This document shows, in pieces, positions 53,834 through 63,660 of a stretch of DNA of 64,000 nucleotides; the first letter of the stretch is position 1; each line of letters starts with the position of its first letter. The notes below the pieces were generated by a model. That model did no database searches. It was not told the DNA's origin and saw only the letters and a list, made by a program, of their open reading frames with translations. Source of the DNA: Lysinibacillus irui (GTDB lineage: Bacteria > Bacillota > Bacilli > Bacillales_A > Planococcaceae); contig NZ_CP113527.1 of NCBI RefSeq assembly GCF_028877475.1, positions 3,465,501-3,529,500 of the forward strand. The letters run 5' to 3'. A program made the position numbers and the translations under genes.

Positions 53834-55618
53834 TTAAACGATATATTTTTCTGCTTCGATTAATTTTACAGATGCTTCACGTTTTTTCGCAATTAAGTTG
53901 TATGGGTTATTGCGAGTTAGCTTACGAAGCGCAGATAATGTCATACGCGCTGCATCACCATCTGCTGAAGCAAGAATTGTATCTTTTGCTTCTTTTTCGA
54001 TTTCAGCAAATGCTTCTTGGCAGAAGATTTGTGTATAAAGCAATTTTTGATGTGCTTTTTCAGCGCCATCACGAGCAATTGCTTTTTCTGTACGTAAAAC
54101 AGCCGATTCCATCGCAAATAATTGGTTAGCGATATTCGCAATATTCACTAATACTTCTTGCTCCTGATCAAGCTTTGCACCAAAGCGTTGCGCTGCTAAA
54201 CCTGCTGCTAATACAGCAATCTTCTTCGCATTTTTCACTAAATATTTTTCTTGAGCAAGTGGCTCTGTACCGATATCTTCTGGCATTAACATTAGAAGCT
54301 CTTGCTGTAAGTTTTGGGCAACCTGTAATAGTGGTAACTCACCTTTTAGCGCCTTTTTCATAAATGTGCCTGGTACAATCATGCGGTTAATTTCATTTGT
54401 ACCTTCAAAAATTCGATTGATACGAGAATCACGATAAATACGCTCAACCTCGTATTCAGCCATAAAGCCATAGCCACCATGTAGCTGTACTGCTTCATCT
54501 GCAATGTAATCTAGTGTTTCTGAACCAAACACTTTTGCAATAGAGCATTCAATTGCGTATTCTGCGATAGCACCTGCAATCACTTTTCCTTGCTTTTGCT
54601 CTTCAAGGCTTAACTGACTTAAACGATCTTCAAACAGACCAACCGTACGATAATTTAAAGATTCCGATGCATACAGTTGAGAAGCCATTGTTGATAATTT
54701 CTCTTTAGTAAGATTGAAATCAGAAAGCTTTGTTTTAAATTGCTGACGTTGGTTTGTGTATTGAATTGCTAACTCTAATGCACGTTTAGAGCCACCAATT
54801 GTGCCCACACCCAGCTTATAACGACCAATATTTAAAATATTAAACGCAATTACATGCCCACGGCCAATTTCACCCAATAGATTTTCTACAGGTACTTCCG
54901 CATCTTCTAACACTAATGTACGAGTTGATGATGATTTAATCCCCATTTTCTTCTCTTCAGGGCCAACTGAAACGCCGTTGAATGCACGTTCTACGATGAA
55001 TGCAGAGAATTTATCGCCATCAATTTTCGCGTAGACAACAAACACATCTGCAAAGCCTGCATTAGTAATCCATTGCTTTTCACCATTTAAAATATAATGT
55101 GTTCCTGCATCATTAAGCTTCGCAGTTGTTTTTGCTCCAAGGGCATCTGAACCCGAACCTGGTTCTGTTAATGCATAGGCTGCAATTAACTCCCCAGAGG
55201 CAAGCTTAGGTAAATATTTTTTCTTTTGATCTTCATTACCGAAAAGAACGATTGGTAATGAGCCAATCCCCACATGAGCGCCATGTGTAATAGAGAACCC
55301 ACCTGCAACAGACATTTTCTCAGCAATTAAAGCAGAAGAAACTTTGTCTAATCCAAGCCCTTCGTATTCTTCTGGTACATCTGCTCCAAGTAAACCTAAT
55401 TCGCCTGCACTTTTAAGAAGACGCACTGAATGCTCAAATTCATGGTGCTCTAAGTTTTCAACTACTGGTAATACTTCATTTGCTACATATTCCTCTGTTG
55501 TTTTAGCAATCATTTTATGCTCATCAGTGAAATCTTCTGGTGTAAATACACGATCTAATTCCACATCTTCAATAAGAAATCCGCCGCCTTTAATGAAATC
55601 AGTTGTTTTTTCAGTCAT
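53834..55618 (-). CDS. fadE: Acyl-CoA dehydrogenase FadE
   Basis: The 594-aa FAD enzyme does the first oxidation of beta-oxidation. Family patterns are AYALTEPGSGSDALGAKTTA near residue 150, ITNAGFADVFVVYAKI, the catalytic region LHGGYGFMAEYEVERIYRDSRI near 400, and FEGTNEINRMIV. The extra 150-residue C-terminal domain is typical of the Bacillus FadE (YusJ) type. It is the last gene of fadN-fadA-fadE, after a 218-bp gap with a large hairpin. Confidence 0.93.
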   Translation of the reverse strand: MTEKTTDFIKGGGFLIEDVELDRVFTPEDFTDEHKMIAKTTEEYVANEVLPVVENLEHHEFEHSVRLLKSAGELGLLGADVPEEYEGLGLDKVSSALIAEKMSVAGGFSITHGAHVGIGSLPIVLFGNEDQKKKYLPKLASGELIAAYALTEPGSGSDALGAKTTAKLNDAGTHYILNGEKQWITNAGFADVFVVYAKIDGDKFSAFIVERAFNGVSVGPEEKKMGIKSSSTRTLVLEDAEVPVENLLGEIGRGHVIAFNILNIGRYKLGVGTIGGSKRALELAIQYTNQRQQFKTKLSDFNLTKEKLSTMASQLYASESLNYRTVGLFEDRLSQLSLEEQKQGKVIAGAIAEYAIECSIAKVFGSETLDYIADEAVQLHGGYGFMAEYEVERIYRDSRINRIFEGTNEINRMIVPGTFMKKALKGELPLLQVAQNLQQELLMLMPEDIGTEPLAQEKYLVKNAKKIAVLAAGLAAQRFGAKLDQEQEVLVNIANIANQLFAMESAVLRTEKAIARDGAEKAHQKLLYTQIFCQEAFAEIEKEAKDTILASADGDAARMTLSALRKLTRNNPYNLIAKKREASVKLIEAEKYIV

Positions 55619-55769
55619 GTTTAATTCCTCCCAATGTATCTATTTTGATTGTCTAATCCCCTAATAAGTGACACCTCAGCGCCATAAATTCATCGTCCCT
55701 ATAAAGAGATAGCTGACGCTTCGATTGCACTCCAAAAACCATGTTTCTTGGCTTAACATATCTATAGAA

Positions 55770-55823
55770 AAGCTTGATGTATACAATGTTCGGAGGCAAC
55801 CGTAAACAGTACACCTCAAGCTT
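55770..55823 (-). promoter_or_regulatory. Large intercistronic hairpin between fadA and fadE
   Basis: AAGCTTGATGTATAC (55770-55784) and GTACACCTCAAGCTT (55809-55823) pair along 15 bp with G-U and one mismatch. Inside, TGTT/AACA and CGG/CCG continue the stem to a six-base loop. Only four U follow in leftward RNA, so it is a weak terminator or a processing/stability element. Confidence 0.55.
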
Positions 55824-55836
55824 ATCTAGCAAATTA

Positions 55837-57009
55837 TTAAAGAATTTCAAATACCCCAGCAGCGCCCATACCGCCACCAATACACATTGTCACTACGCCA
55901 TATTTCTTACCTTGGCGTTTCAATTCATGAATAAGCTTAAGTGTTAAAATGGCCCCTGTTGCACCAAGCGGATGACCTAACGCAATGGCTCCACCATTTA
56001 CATTGACTTTTTCTTGGTCGATCCCTAAATGACGTACGACCTGTAATGATTGAGAAGCAAATGCTTCATTGATTTCCCATAAATCAATATCCTCTATAGA
56101 TAAACCTGCGATTTCTAACGCTTTTGGTACAGCAACAATTGGACCAATCCCCATTACTTCGGGCGGTACCCCTCCAACAGCAAAGCCTAAGAATTTTGCC
56201 ATTGGCGTTAGCCCTTGCTTGACAGCTTCTTCACGGTCCATTACGAGTACAGCAGCAGCACCATCAGAAGTTTGAGAGGCATTACCAGCCGTTACACTGC
56301 CTTTTACATGGAAAGCTGGACGTAGTTTTGCTAAACCTTCAACAGATGTACCTGGACGTACCCCTTCATCCATACTAAATGTGAATTTTTTCACTTGTGG
56401 TTTATTTTGATCATCTACATAATGCTGTTCCACTTCGATTGGTACAATTTCATCATTGAATTTACCTTCTTTAATGGCCTTTTCAGCAAGCTCATGTGAG
56501 CGAACAGCAAAAGCATCCTGGTCTTCTCGACTAACATTGTACTGGCGAGCCACTTCCTCAGCTGTATGGCCCATCCCCATATAATATTGTGGAGCCGTTT
56601 CAGCTAACGTTGGATTTAGGCGTGGTGTATTTCCCACCATTGGCACCATACTCATAGACTCTACACCACCAGCAAGAATCGCTTTGGAATGTCCGAGCAT
56701 GATCCGTTCTGCCGCATAGGCAATCGCCTGTAAACCTGACGAACAAAATCGATTAATCGTTAGAGCAGGTGTTGTATCTGGTAACCCAGCAAGTGCACCA
56801 ATACTACGTGCTACATTCATCCCCTGCTCCGCTTCTGGCATCGCACAGCCTAAGATTAAATCATCAATCGGTCCTTCATAGCCCGCTCTTTTCAATGTTT
56901 CTTTGACTACAACAGCACCAAAATCATCTGGTCTCACCGTTGCTAATGAACCTTTTTTTGCTTTTCCTATTGGAGTTCGTGCTCCTGCTACAATAACGGC
57001 TTCACGCAT
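55837..57009 (-). CDS. fadA: Acetyl-CoA C-acyltransferase (3-ketoacyl-CoA thiolase) FadA
   Basis: The 390-aa thiolase cleaves 3-ketoacyl-CoA. Catalytic residues are in [14 protein letters not shown] near Cys 90, [18 protein letters not shown] near His 345, and [14 protein letters not shown] near Cys 378. AAGGGGG precedes the ATG at 57009. It lies 49 bp after fadN. Confidence 0.95.
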   Translation of the reverse strand: MREAVIVAGARTPIGKAKKGSLATVRPDDFGAVVVKETLKRAGYEGPIDDLILGCAMPEAEQGMNVARSIGALAGLPDTTPALTINRFCSSGLQAIAYAAERIMLGHSKAILAGGVESMSMVPMVGNTPRLNPTLAETAPQYYMGMGHTAEEVARQYNVSREDQDAFAVRSHELAEKAIKEGKFNDEIVPIEVEQHYVDDQNKPQVKKFTFSMDEGVRPGTSVEGLAKLRPAFHVKGSVTAGNASQTSDGAAAVLVMDREEAVKQGLTPMAKFLGFAVGGVPPEVMGIGPIVAVPKALEIAGLSIEDIDLWEINEAFASQSLQVVRHLGIDQEKVNVNGGAIALGHPLGATGAILTLKLIHELKRQGKKYGVVTMCIGGGMGAAGVFEIL

Positions 57010-57058
57010 CCTATTAATCCCCCTTTGTTTCATGTGCAAGATTGATCTATTTCGTCAA

Positions 57059-59443
57059 TTAATTACGAAGTGGTTTACCTTTTAACAGCATGTGTTGCAT
57101 TCTTTGCTGTGAAAGTGGATCAGCAACAAGGCTTAGGAACGCCTCACGCTCTAAGTTTAATAAATACTGTTCATCAACTAATGTGCCGTATGGAACCTTA
57201 CCACCTGCAATAACATAAGCTAATTTTTTAGCAATTTTTAAATCATGTTCACTAATAAAGCCTGACTCAAACATCCCTTGCGCACCGATGAGTAATGTAC
57301 CGTAACCTGATGCACCGACAACAGGCACTTTTGTAGGTACAGGTGGTTGATAGCCTGCTTCATAAAGCGCTAAAGCCGCCTGCTTTGCATCATATAATTG
57401 ATGATCTGGGTTAACGGAAATACCATCTGCAAAGTTTAAGAAGTTATTTTCACGTGCTTCTTCGCCAGAAGTTGATACCTTAGCCATCGCAATTGTTTCA
57501 AATACTTTATTAGCAATATGTTGATAGTCTACCTCTACGCCATTTGGCAAGCCCTTAAGGAATTTTTGATAAAGCGCTTTATTTCCGCCACCGCCAGGAA
57601 TTAAACCAACGCCTACTTCCACTAAGCCCATATACGTTTCCATCGTTGCTTGGATATGTGCAGCTGGTAGACAAACCTCTGCTCCACCGCCTAATGTCAT
57701 CGCAAAAGGTGCTGCCACAACTGGCTTACGGGAATATTTAATTTTTTGCATAGCATCTTGGAATGCCTTAATGACGAAATCTAGCTCGAAGATATTATCA
57801 TCCTGTGCTTCTACTAAAATCATTCCTAGATTTGCGCCAACGCAGAAGTTTTTCCCTTGGTTACCGATAACTAGGCCCTTGTAGTTAGCCTCTACTTCAT
57901 CTACTGCAAAGTTAATCATTTGGATAATATCTAAACCAATTGCATTCGATTGTGAATGGAATTCAAGTAATGCGATACCATCCCCTAAGTCTATTAAACT
58001 AGCACCTGTATTTGATTTAATGACACCATGCTTTTTCTTATAACGTTTTAAATTAATCTCTTTTTCATTAACTGGCACTTTCACATATTGTGACCCATTG
58101 TAATAAGCTAAATCGCCATCTATTTCAGAATAGAATGTCTCAAAACCATTTGCCAGCATCTCTTTAACAAATGCAGGTACATCACGACCTTCTGACTCCA
58201 TTTTCGCTACAGAGTCTTTTACGCCAAGAGCATCCCAAATTTCAAATGGTCCTTGTTGCCAGCCGAAGCCCCATTTCATGGCATTGTCAATGGCTACGAT
58301 ATCATCCGCAATTTCACCATGTAGCTGAGCAGAATAAATTAATGTTGGTGCAAAAATTCCCCATAATAGCTCACCTGTACGATCCTTCGCATATGTTAAT
58401 GCTTTGACTTTATTAGCCAAGCCTCGCGTTTGTTTTGCCATTTCAATAGAAGGAGTTTTCAACTTTTTCACCGGGCTATAAGTTAAAGTTGTTGGATCAA
58501 TCTCATGTATGTCCTTACCTTGTTTAAAGAAGAACCCTTGACCAGATTTAGCACCTAGCCAGCCATTCGCGACCATTTTCTGTAAAAACTCTGGTACAGC
58601 AAACACCTGCTGCTCCTCACCTGTTGTTTGATCGTAAACATTTTTAGCTACATGAATAAATGTATCTAATCCCACAACATCCAGTGTACGGAAAGTGGCA
58701 GATTTCGGACGACCAATAAGTGGACCTGTTACAGAGTCTACTTCACCAACAGAATAACCACCTTTTAACATTTCCTGTAAAGTTATAAGTAAACCATACG
58801 TTCCGATACGGTTCGCAATAAAGTTTGGAGTATCCTTTGCTAATACAACACCTTTCCCAAGCACATCTTCCCCAAACGTTTTCATGAAGCTAACTACTTC
58901 AGGCGCAGTTGTATTAGCAGGAATCACTTCTAATAGTTTTAAATAGCGAGGAGGATTGAAAAAGTGCGTTCCAAGGAAATGCCTTTTAAAGTCGTCTGAG
59001 CGTCCCTCTGCCATTGCGTTAATACTAATTCCTGATGTGTTTGAACTGATAATTGTTCCTGGTTTACGAACAGCATCAATTTTTTCATAGAGACTTTGTT
59101 TAATTGGTAAATTTTCAACTACAACTTCGATTATCCAATCTACATCTTTTAGTTTCCCTAGATCGTCTTCAAAGTTGCCAACCGTTAGTAGTGATAAATT
59201 TTTCTTAGAAGTAAGTGGTGCTGGCTTTTGCTTTAATAACTTTTGCAAAGCTCCGTTTACAATACGATTTCTTACAGCTGGATGCTCTAAAGAAAGACCC
59301 TTTGCCTCTTCCTCTTGCGTCAGTTCCTTCGGTGCAATATCTAATAGTAATGTTGGTATACCGATATTGGCTAAATGTGCTGCAATTCCAGAGCCCATCA
59401 CCCCAGAACCTAGAACAGCTGCTTTTTTAATGTTGTAAGTCAC
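57059..59443 (-). CDS. fadN: 3-hydroxyacyl-CoA dehydrogenase/enoyl-CoA hydratase FadN
   Basis: The 794-aa bifunctional protein has the NAD-binding domain first (AAVLGSGVMGSGIAAHLANIG), the dehydrogenase signature HFFNPPRYLKLLEVIP near residue 175, and a crotonase domain from about 460 (GLVIGNQGKNFCVGANLGMI, PFAMTLGGGAEVCLPAA, GLIPGGGGNKAL). This order is the FadN/YusL type, reverse of E. coli FadB. It starts with GTG at 59443 behind AAGGGGGAA. A FadR-type operator lies 26 bp upstream. Confidence 0.94.
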   Translation of the reverse strand: MTYNIKKAAVLGSGVMGSGIAAHLANIGIPTLLLDIAPKELTQEEEAKGLSLEHPAVRNRIVNGALQKLLKQKPAPLTSKKNLSLLTVGNFEDDLGKLKDVDWIIEVVVENLPIKQSLYEKIDAVRKPGTIISSNTSGISINAMAEGRSDDFKRHFLGTHFFNPPRYLKLLEVIPANTTAPEVVSFMKTFGEDVLGKGVVLAKDTPNFIANRIGTYGLLITLQEMLKGGYSVGEVDSVTGPLIGRPKSATFRTLDVVGLDTFIHVAKNVYDQTTGEEQQVFAVPEFLQKMVANGWLGAKSGQGFFFKQGKDIHEIDPTTLTYSPVKKLKTPSIEMAKQTRGLANKVKALTYAKDRTGELLWGIFAPTLIYSAQLHGEIADDIVAIDNAMKWGFGWQQGPFEIWDALGVKDSVAKMESEGRDVPAFVKEMLANGFETFYSEIDGDLAYYNGSQYVKVPVNEKEINLKRYKKKHGVIKSNTGASLIDLGDGIALLEFHSQSNAIGLDIIQMINFAVDEVEANYKGLVIGNQGKNFCVGANLGMILVEAQDDNIFELDFVIKAFQDAMQKIKYSRKPVVAAPFAMTLGGGAEVCLPAAHIQATMETYMGLVEVGVGLIPGGGGNKALYQKFLKGLPNGVEVDYQHIANKVFETIAMAKVSTSGEEARENNFLNFADGISVNPDHQLYDAKQAALALYEAGYQPPVPTKVPVVGASGYGTLLIGAQGMFESGFISEHDLKIAKKLAYVIAGGKVPYGTLVDEQYLLNLEREAFLSLVADPLSQQRMQHMLLKGKPLRN

Positions 59444-59468
59444 AAGCAATTCCCCCTTATTCTCCCAT

Positions 59469-59486
59469 TGAATGAATAGCCATTCA
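59469..59486. promoter_or_regulatory. FadR operator
   Basis: TGAATGAATAGCCATTCA matches the B. subtilis FadR consensus TGAATGAMTANTCATTCA with one mismatch. It lies 26 bp upstream of fadN. Long-chain acyl-CoA should release the repressor and induce fadNAE. A perfect 16-bp palindrome, TTTTTTGGCCAAAAAA (59487-59502), abuts it. Confidence 0.9.
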
Positions 59487-59509
59487 TTTTTTGGCCAAAA
59501 AAATATCAA

Positions 59510-59784
59510 GTGTACCTTAGTGTTTTTTCGTCCTGTTGTTGGATGAAATTCATTCCAGGCAACTAAGCCCGACTAAGGCTTATCTTCGTTCTTAACTCAC
59601 TTTTTAATGAATGAAGATAAAACTACTTTTCTGTTTTTAGTGTAGATTATTTTGTCTAATTTAGCAATCTTTTTTCAAGAATTATTTTTGCAATATACAT
59701 CTTTTTCTGTTTTTTACGAGCTAAAAGCAGACAATAAGTAGCAATCAAAACGGCCAAACAGAAAACTTTCAGGTTAAGAGAAAA
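59510..59784. other. Divergent intergenic region (fadN / ytpP)
   Basis: It contains GGATGAAATTCATTCC (about 59542-59557), an imperfect FadR-like palindrome, an AAGCC/GGCTT hairpin near 59566-59582, and AT-rich sequence. No gene is seen. Confidence 0.4.
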
Positions 59785-59820
59785 ATGTGTAGAATGGAAA
59801 ACAAGGAGAGTGAATATATA

Positions 59821-60138
59821 ATGAAAACAATTACTACAGCAGATCAATTTAATGAACTAATCGCGGGTGACCAAAAAGTACTAGTGAAATTTTACGCTGG
59901 CTGGTGCCCAGATTGCACACGAATGAACATGTTCATCGATCCAATCATTGAAGAGTACAACCAATATGACTGGTATGAGCTAAACCGTGATGAGCTTCCA
60001 GAAATTGCAGACAAATATGATGTAATGGGAATCCCAAGCTTATTAATTTTCCAAAACGGTGAAAAACTTGCACATTTACACAGTGCCAATGCAAAAACAC
60101 CTCAGCAAGTAACAGAATTTTTATCTGCTCAACAATAA
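59821..60138 (+). CDS. ytpP: Thioredoxin-like protein YtpP
   Basis: The 105-aa thioredoxin-fold protein has the active site FYAGWCPDCTRMNMF near residue 27 and the cis-proline segment MGIPSLLIFQNGEKLAHLHSANAKTPQQ. It matches YtpP of Bacilli, a thioredoxin-like protein implicated in thiol redox control. AAGGAGAGTG precedes the ATG at 59821. Confidence 0.9.
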   Translation: MKTITTADQFNELIAGDQKVLVKFYAGWCPDCTRMNMFIDPIIEEYNQYDWYELNRDELPEIADKYDVMGIPSLLIFQNGEKLAHLHSANAKTPQQVTEFLSAQQ

Positions 60139-60143
60139 AGAGC

Positions 60144-60184
60144 AAAGAGCTGCATTTCATTTTTGAAATGCAGCTCTTTTTAAA
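60144..60184 (+). terminator. Terminator of ytpP
   Basis: AAAGAGCTGCATTTCA and TGAAATGCAGCTCTTT form a perfect 16-bp stem followed by T residues, just after the ytpP stop. Confidence 0.9.
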
Positions 60185-60195
60185 AGGAGATTGTT

Positions 60196-60699
60196 ATGCA
60201 CAAACAATTAGTTCTACTCGGTACATCACAATATGATACATCGATTGCACCAAGATTCCGTCAATCTGCCTGTGGACCTACTACTATTCACGTTATATTA
60301 AACTTTTTGAACAAATCAGCCCCTTCAATAAATGAACTCTACAAGCTGCTCGGTGGCACAAAAATTGGCTTATTTAAATGGCGACTTATCCACAATCTCC
60401 GTCGACTATATCCAACTTGGGATATTCGAAATTGTTCATTAAAAGAAGCTTTACAGGAGATTGACGCCGGTCGTCCCGTTGCTATGCGTTTTGATCGTTA
60501 CTTTAGCCTTCAATGGCGAGATAAAAAATCGGCCTTTGCCTATCATTGGGTACCGCTAATTGGCTATAACATAAAAAATGGCGACCTATCGTTAATTTTT
60601 CATGATAATGGTAGACCTCATCATGAAAGTACTATTCGTCGAGCTTTCTATAAAGATAATGAGAAGGTGTTATCGTTTGTTAAAATTAAACCTCAATAG
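60196..60699 (+). CDS. C39-like cysteine peptidase-fold protein
   Basis: The 167-aa protein has a papain-like triad pattern of C39 type: Cys in FRQSACGPTTIHVIL near residue 26, His in FAYHWVPLIGYN near 115, and Asp in IFHDNGRPH near 135. It has no signal peptide and no transporter nearby, so it is not an obvious bacteriocin processor. The substrate is unknown. AAGGAGA lies before the ATG. Confidence 0.75.
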   Translation: MHKQLVLLGTSQYDTSIAPRFRQSACGPTTIHVILNFLNKSAPSINELYKLLGGTKIGLFKWRLIHNLRRLYPTWDIRNCSLKEALQEIDAGRPVAMRFDRYFSLQWRDKKSAFAYHWVPLIGYNIKNGDLSLIFHDNGRPHHESTIRRAFYKDNEKVLSFVKIKPQ

Positions 60700-60712
60700 C
60701 GCTTATTTATAA

Positions 60713-60746
60713 AAAATAAAAAGCAGAGCATATTACTATACTCTGC
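60713..60746 (-). terminator. Terminator of ypcP
   Basis: GCAGAG/CTCTGC with a 12-nt loop and a U-run in leftward RNA, 9 bp after the ypcP stop. Confidence 0.7.
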
Positions 60747-60754
60747 GTTCATTG

Positions 60755-61642
60755 TTAAATAAGGGAATACAAGGAGCGTGCGTGCTTGGCGATTAGCGTG
60801 TAGCCACTCTCTTCTATTTCTTTAAAAATATGTGGTTCATAGCTTGGTAACGCTAGGCTTGCAAAATCTGCTTCAATTGGTACATCGGTTTGAATAGTTG
60901 CAAGCTCATGGGATAATTTTAGCATGTCCAAATTTTCCTGGATTTTTGTGCGTTGGCCTGGCTTTAATTCACCAAGTGATTCTAGAATCTTGTCAATTGA
61001 GCCATATGTTTGAATGAGCGTCAATGCTTGCTTCGGACCAATACCCTTGACACCTGGATAGCCATCACTAGTATCGCCCATAAAGGCTTTCACCTGTGCA
61101 AACTGCGTTGGCTCTATACGATATTCTTCTTTAAAGCGTGTATGTGTATAAATATCATACTCTGTGTAGCCCTTTTTCGTAAAGGCAATTTCTGTAGAAG
61201 GTCTTAAAAGCTGAAGCAAGTCTTTATCCCCACTAATAACCGTAATATCTGCCTCATCCTGCCATTTAGTAATCATGGAACCAATTAAATCATCTGCTTC
61301 CATACCCTTCACACCGAAATTTTTCCAGCCAATTTGCTGCGATAATTTTTTCGCCATATCAAATTGAGGCAGCATTTCCTCTGGTGGGGCTGGGCGATTT
61401 GCTTTATAGCCATCAAATAAATCATTGCGGAACGTATGTGCCCCCATATCCCAGCAAACAGCCATATGCGTTGGCTTCATAATTGATTGTGCTGTTAAAA
61501 CATGACGTACAAATCCTTGGGCCCCATTCGTCGGTGTCCCATCTGCCAAGCGAATAAAATGTCCCATTGCAGCTGAGGCAAAAAATGAACGGAATAACAG
61601 TGCCATACCGTCAACAATCAATAGTTTTGGTTTTGTTGTCAT
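60755..61642 (-). CDS. ypcP: 5'-3' exonuclease (YpcP type, Pol I N-terminal domain-like)
   Basis: The 295-aa flap nuclease has the acidic active-site clusters LLIVDGMALLFRSF, GMEADDLIGSM near residue 115, VISGDKDLLQLL near 137, and the helix-hairpin-helix DGYPGVKGIGPKQALTLI near 195. It corresponds to B. subtilis YpcP, which backs up Pol I in primer removal. It is monocistronic. Confidence 0.93.
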   Translation of the reverse strand: MTTKPKLLIVDGMALLFRSFFASAAMGHFIRLADGTPTNGAQGFVRHVLTAQSIMKPTHMAVCWDMGAHTFRNDLFDGYKANRPAPPEEMLPQFDMAKKLSQQIGWKNFGVKGMEADDLIGSMITKWQDEADITVISGDKDLLQLLRPSTEIAFTKKGYTEYDIYTHTRFKEEYRIEPTQFAQVKAFMGDTSDGYPGVKGIGPKQALTLIQTYGSIDKILESLGELKPGQRTKIQENLDMLKLSHELATIQTDVPIEADFASLALPSYEPHIFKEIEESGYTLIAKHARSLYSLI

Positions 61643-61756
61643 ATAATTTCCTCTCTATTACAAATACAAAGTTTGTATAAAATAAAATGTTTCCTATTTT
61701 ACATTATAACAAACTTTCACTAATCAGCATTGTCAATACACAGAAATACTATTACT

Positions 61757-62743
61757 TTACGGCGTAACCTTCCCTTTTTTTGAAATACGATTACGGTGAT
61801 CAAGTTGAATGCCTGTTAACCACTGTAAAAATGCTGTTACCCCAATTTTAACGGTTTCCGGACGGAGCATTCCTTCCTTAGGATCAGCATAAACAAAATC
61901 AATATGACGAACTCCTTCATTTTCTCCAATCAGCTTGAGAATATCAAATAATTCGTAGGCCGTTAAGCCACCTGGTGTTGCTGCAGGAACGTCACGAGCA
62001 AACATAATATCTAGAGCATCTAAATCTACTGAAACATAAATACGATCTACTTCATACATCAGCTGACGAAGCATTTCACGAATTGTGAGCTGTATACCAT
62101 CTCGTCGCATTTGCTTTAACGTAATCATATGAATCCCTTGCTCTCTTGCGTAATGAATCATTTCAGGTGAATTGAAAAAGCCATGCAAACCGACATTATA
62201 CACATGTTTCCCCTCAACAACTCCTGCTGCCATTAACTGATGAATGGGAGAATCTTGTGCTAAACCAACCTCTTCTTGATTCCTTGCATCTAAGTGTGTA
62301 TCAATCTGAATAATGCCAATCCGATCTTGCGGAAAAGCATTTTTTATACCTCTTAAGGAACAGGCAGTAACCGCATGATCTCCTCCAATCAAACAAGTAA
62401 AGCTTTTTTGAAAAGCAATACTTAAATTTTCCGCTGCTGCTTCGATGGCAGATTCAGAAAGCATACGATCTTGTTCATGAATCGCCACATCTCCTATATC
62501 CACGACTGACAGCGCACGTAAATTAACCTGTTCATCTAAATTATATGATTGAAAACTAGGCCACACTTTACGAAATTCAGTTGGATATTGCGCTTTTGTT
62601 GATCCTCCACTGGCATACGATAAAAGCGCACCATAAATTACAATATCCACATCATTTGGATTCGGATTAGCTTGCTGCTTTATCCATTGATGCATTGCTG
62701 ATCCATTTTCTTGCTTCCACTGGCATTCCGGTTGAATAAACAT
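61757..62743 (-). CDS. Ureohydrolase (arginase/agmatinase/formimidoylglutamase family)
   Basis: The 328-aa di-manganese enzyme has LIGGDHAVTACSL near residue 118, IQIDTHLDARN near 146, and VSVDLDALDIMFARDVPAATPGG near 238, the three metal motifs. In the second, Thr replaces the usual Ala of DAHxD. Length and the long N-terminal region are closest to formimidoylglutamase-type members, but no histidine-degradation genes are present. The substrate is left open. Confidence 0.82.
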   Translation of the reverse strand: MFIQPECQWKQENGSAMHQWIKQQANPNPNDVDIVIYGALLSYASGGSTKAQYPTEFRKVWPSFQSYNLDEQVNLRALSVVDIGDVAIHEQDRMLSESAIEAAAENLSIAFQKSFTCLIGGDHAVTACSLRGIKNAFPQDRIGIIQIDTHLDARNQEEVGLAQDSPIHQLMAAGVVEGKHVYNVGLHGFFNSPEMIHYAREQGIHMITLKQMRRDGIQLTIREMLRQLMYEVDRIYVSVDLDALDIMFARDVPAATPGGLTAYELFDILKLIGENEGVRHIDFVYADPKEGMLRPETVKIGVTAFLQWLTGIQLDHRNRISKKGKVTP

Positions 62744-62755
62744 TATTCTCTACCA

Positions 62756-62920
62756 CCCTTCATATCTTTTCCATCCAAGTTAAATTTACCTACATAAATT
62801 TTTACTTTCCGCAAAATGTCCTACCATAAAATTTCTACTATTATAGTACCATTCGTACATTCATTTTCGTCATTGTTTTACTTTTTTCCTCTTTTCTTTT
62901 GAAATTTCTCAATTAGACAA
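62756..62920. other. AT-rich intergenic stretch upstream of the ureohydrolase gene
   Basis: TATAAT on the minus strand near 62840 could be a -10 box for the ureohydrolase, without a good -35. I see nothing else here. Confidence 0.35.
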
Positions 62921-62953
62921 CAAAAAAGCAAACTAGAAACCGATCTAGTTTGC
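62921..62953 (-). terminator. Terminator downstream of the second minisatellite
   Basis: GCAAACTAG/CTAGTTTGC (9 bp) is followed by six U in leftward RNA. With no gene between, it would end transcripts from the partial gene at the right edge after they cross the repeat array. Confidence 0.75.
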
Positions 62954-63029
62954 TTTCAATAACGAAAGGGTGATTTTCATATTGTGAGTTGGCCTTATAT
63001 CTTTCATTTAAAGTGAGGAGCACCATAGT

Positions 63030-63651
63030 TAGGAGCGCTTTGCTCAGATTTTGGAGCGGTTACCTCCTCTTTTGGAGCGCTTTGTCAACACTTTCGAGCA
63101 GTTACCTTCTCTTTTGGAGCGACTTGCCACACTTTGGAGCGGTTACCTTCTCTTTTGGAGCACCTTGTCCACACTTTCGAGCGGTTACCTTCTCTTTTGG
63201 AGCGCCTTGCCCACACTTTCGAGCGGTTACCCCCCCTTTTGGAGCGCCTTACCCTCACTTTCGAGCGGTTACCTTCTCTTTTGGAACGCTTTGCCCTCAC
63301 TTTCGAGCGGGTATCACAACCTTTGGAGCGCCTTGCTCACACCTTCGAGCGGGTATCACAACCTTTGGAGCGCCTTGCCCTTACTTTCGAGCGGTTACCT
63401 TCTCTTTTGGAGCGCTTTGCTCACACCTTCGAGCGGTTACCACCTCTTTTGGAGCGCCTTGCCCTCACTTTCGAGCGGGTACCACAACCTTTGGAGCGCT
63501 TTGCCCTCACTTTCGAGCGGTTACCTTCTCTTTTGGAGCGCCTTGTCCACACTTTCGAGCGGTTACCTTCGCTTTTGGAGCGCCTTGCCCTCACTTTCGA
63601 GCGGGTATCACAACCTTTGGAGCGCCTTGCTCACACTTTGGAGCGGTTAAC
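63030..63651. repeat. 42-bp tandem minisatellite (2 x 21), about 15 copies
   Basis: About 15 units of 42 bp, each of two 21-bp halves (TTTTGGAGCGCCTTGCCCACA- and CTTTCGAGCGGTTACCTTCTC-like) with the shared core GAGCG. Two variants of the second half (GGTTACCTTCTC and GGGTATCACAAC) are interspersed. The first unit and the third are one or two bases short. All frames stay open and give spurious ORFs (FERLPSLLERLA-like). Confidence 0.95.
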
Positions 63652-63660
63652 TCATCAAAA

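Noticed and set aside
55653..55880. 75-codon frame between fadA and fadE
   Set aside because: It overlaps the fadA 3' end, covers the intercistronic hairpin, and has no ribosome site.
60196..60699. Bacteriocin-processing C39 peptidase
   Set aside because: There is no ABC transporter, leader peptide or immunity gene nearby.
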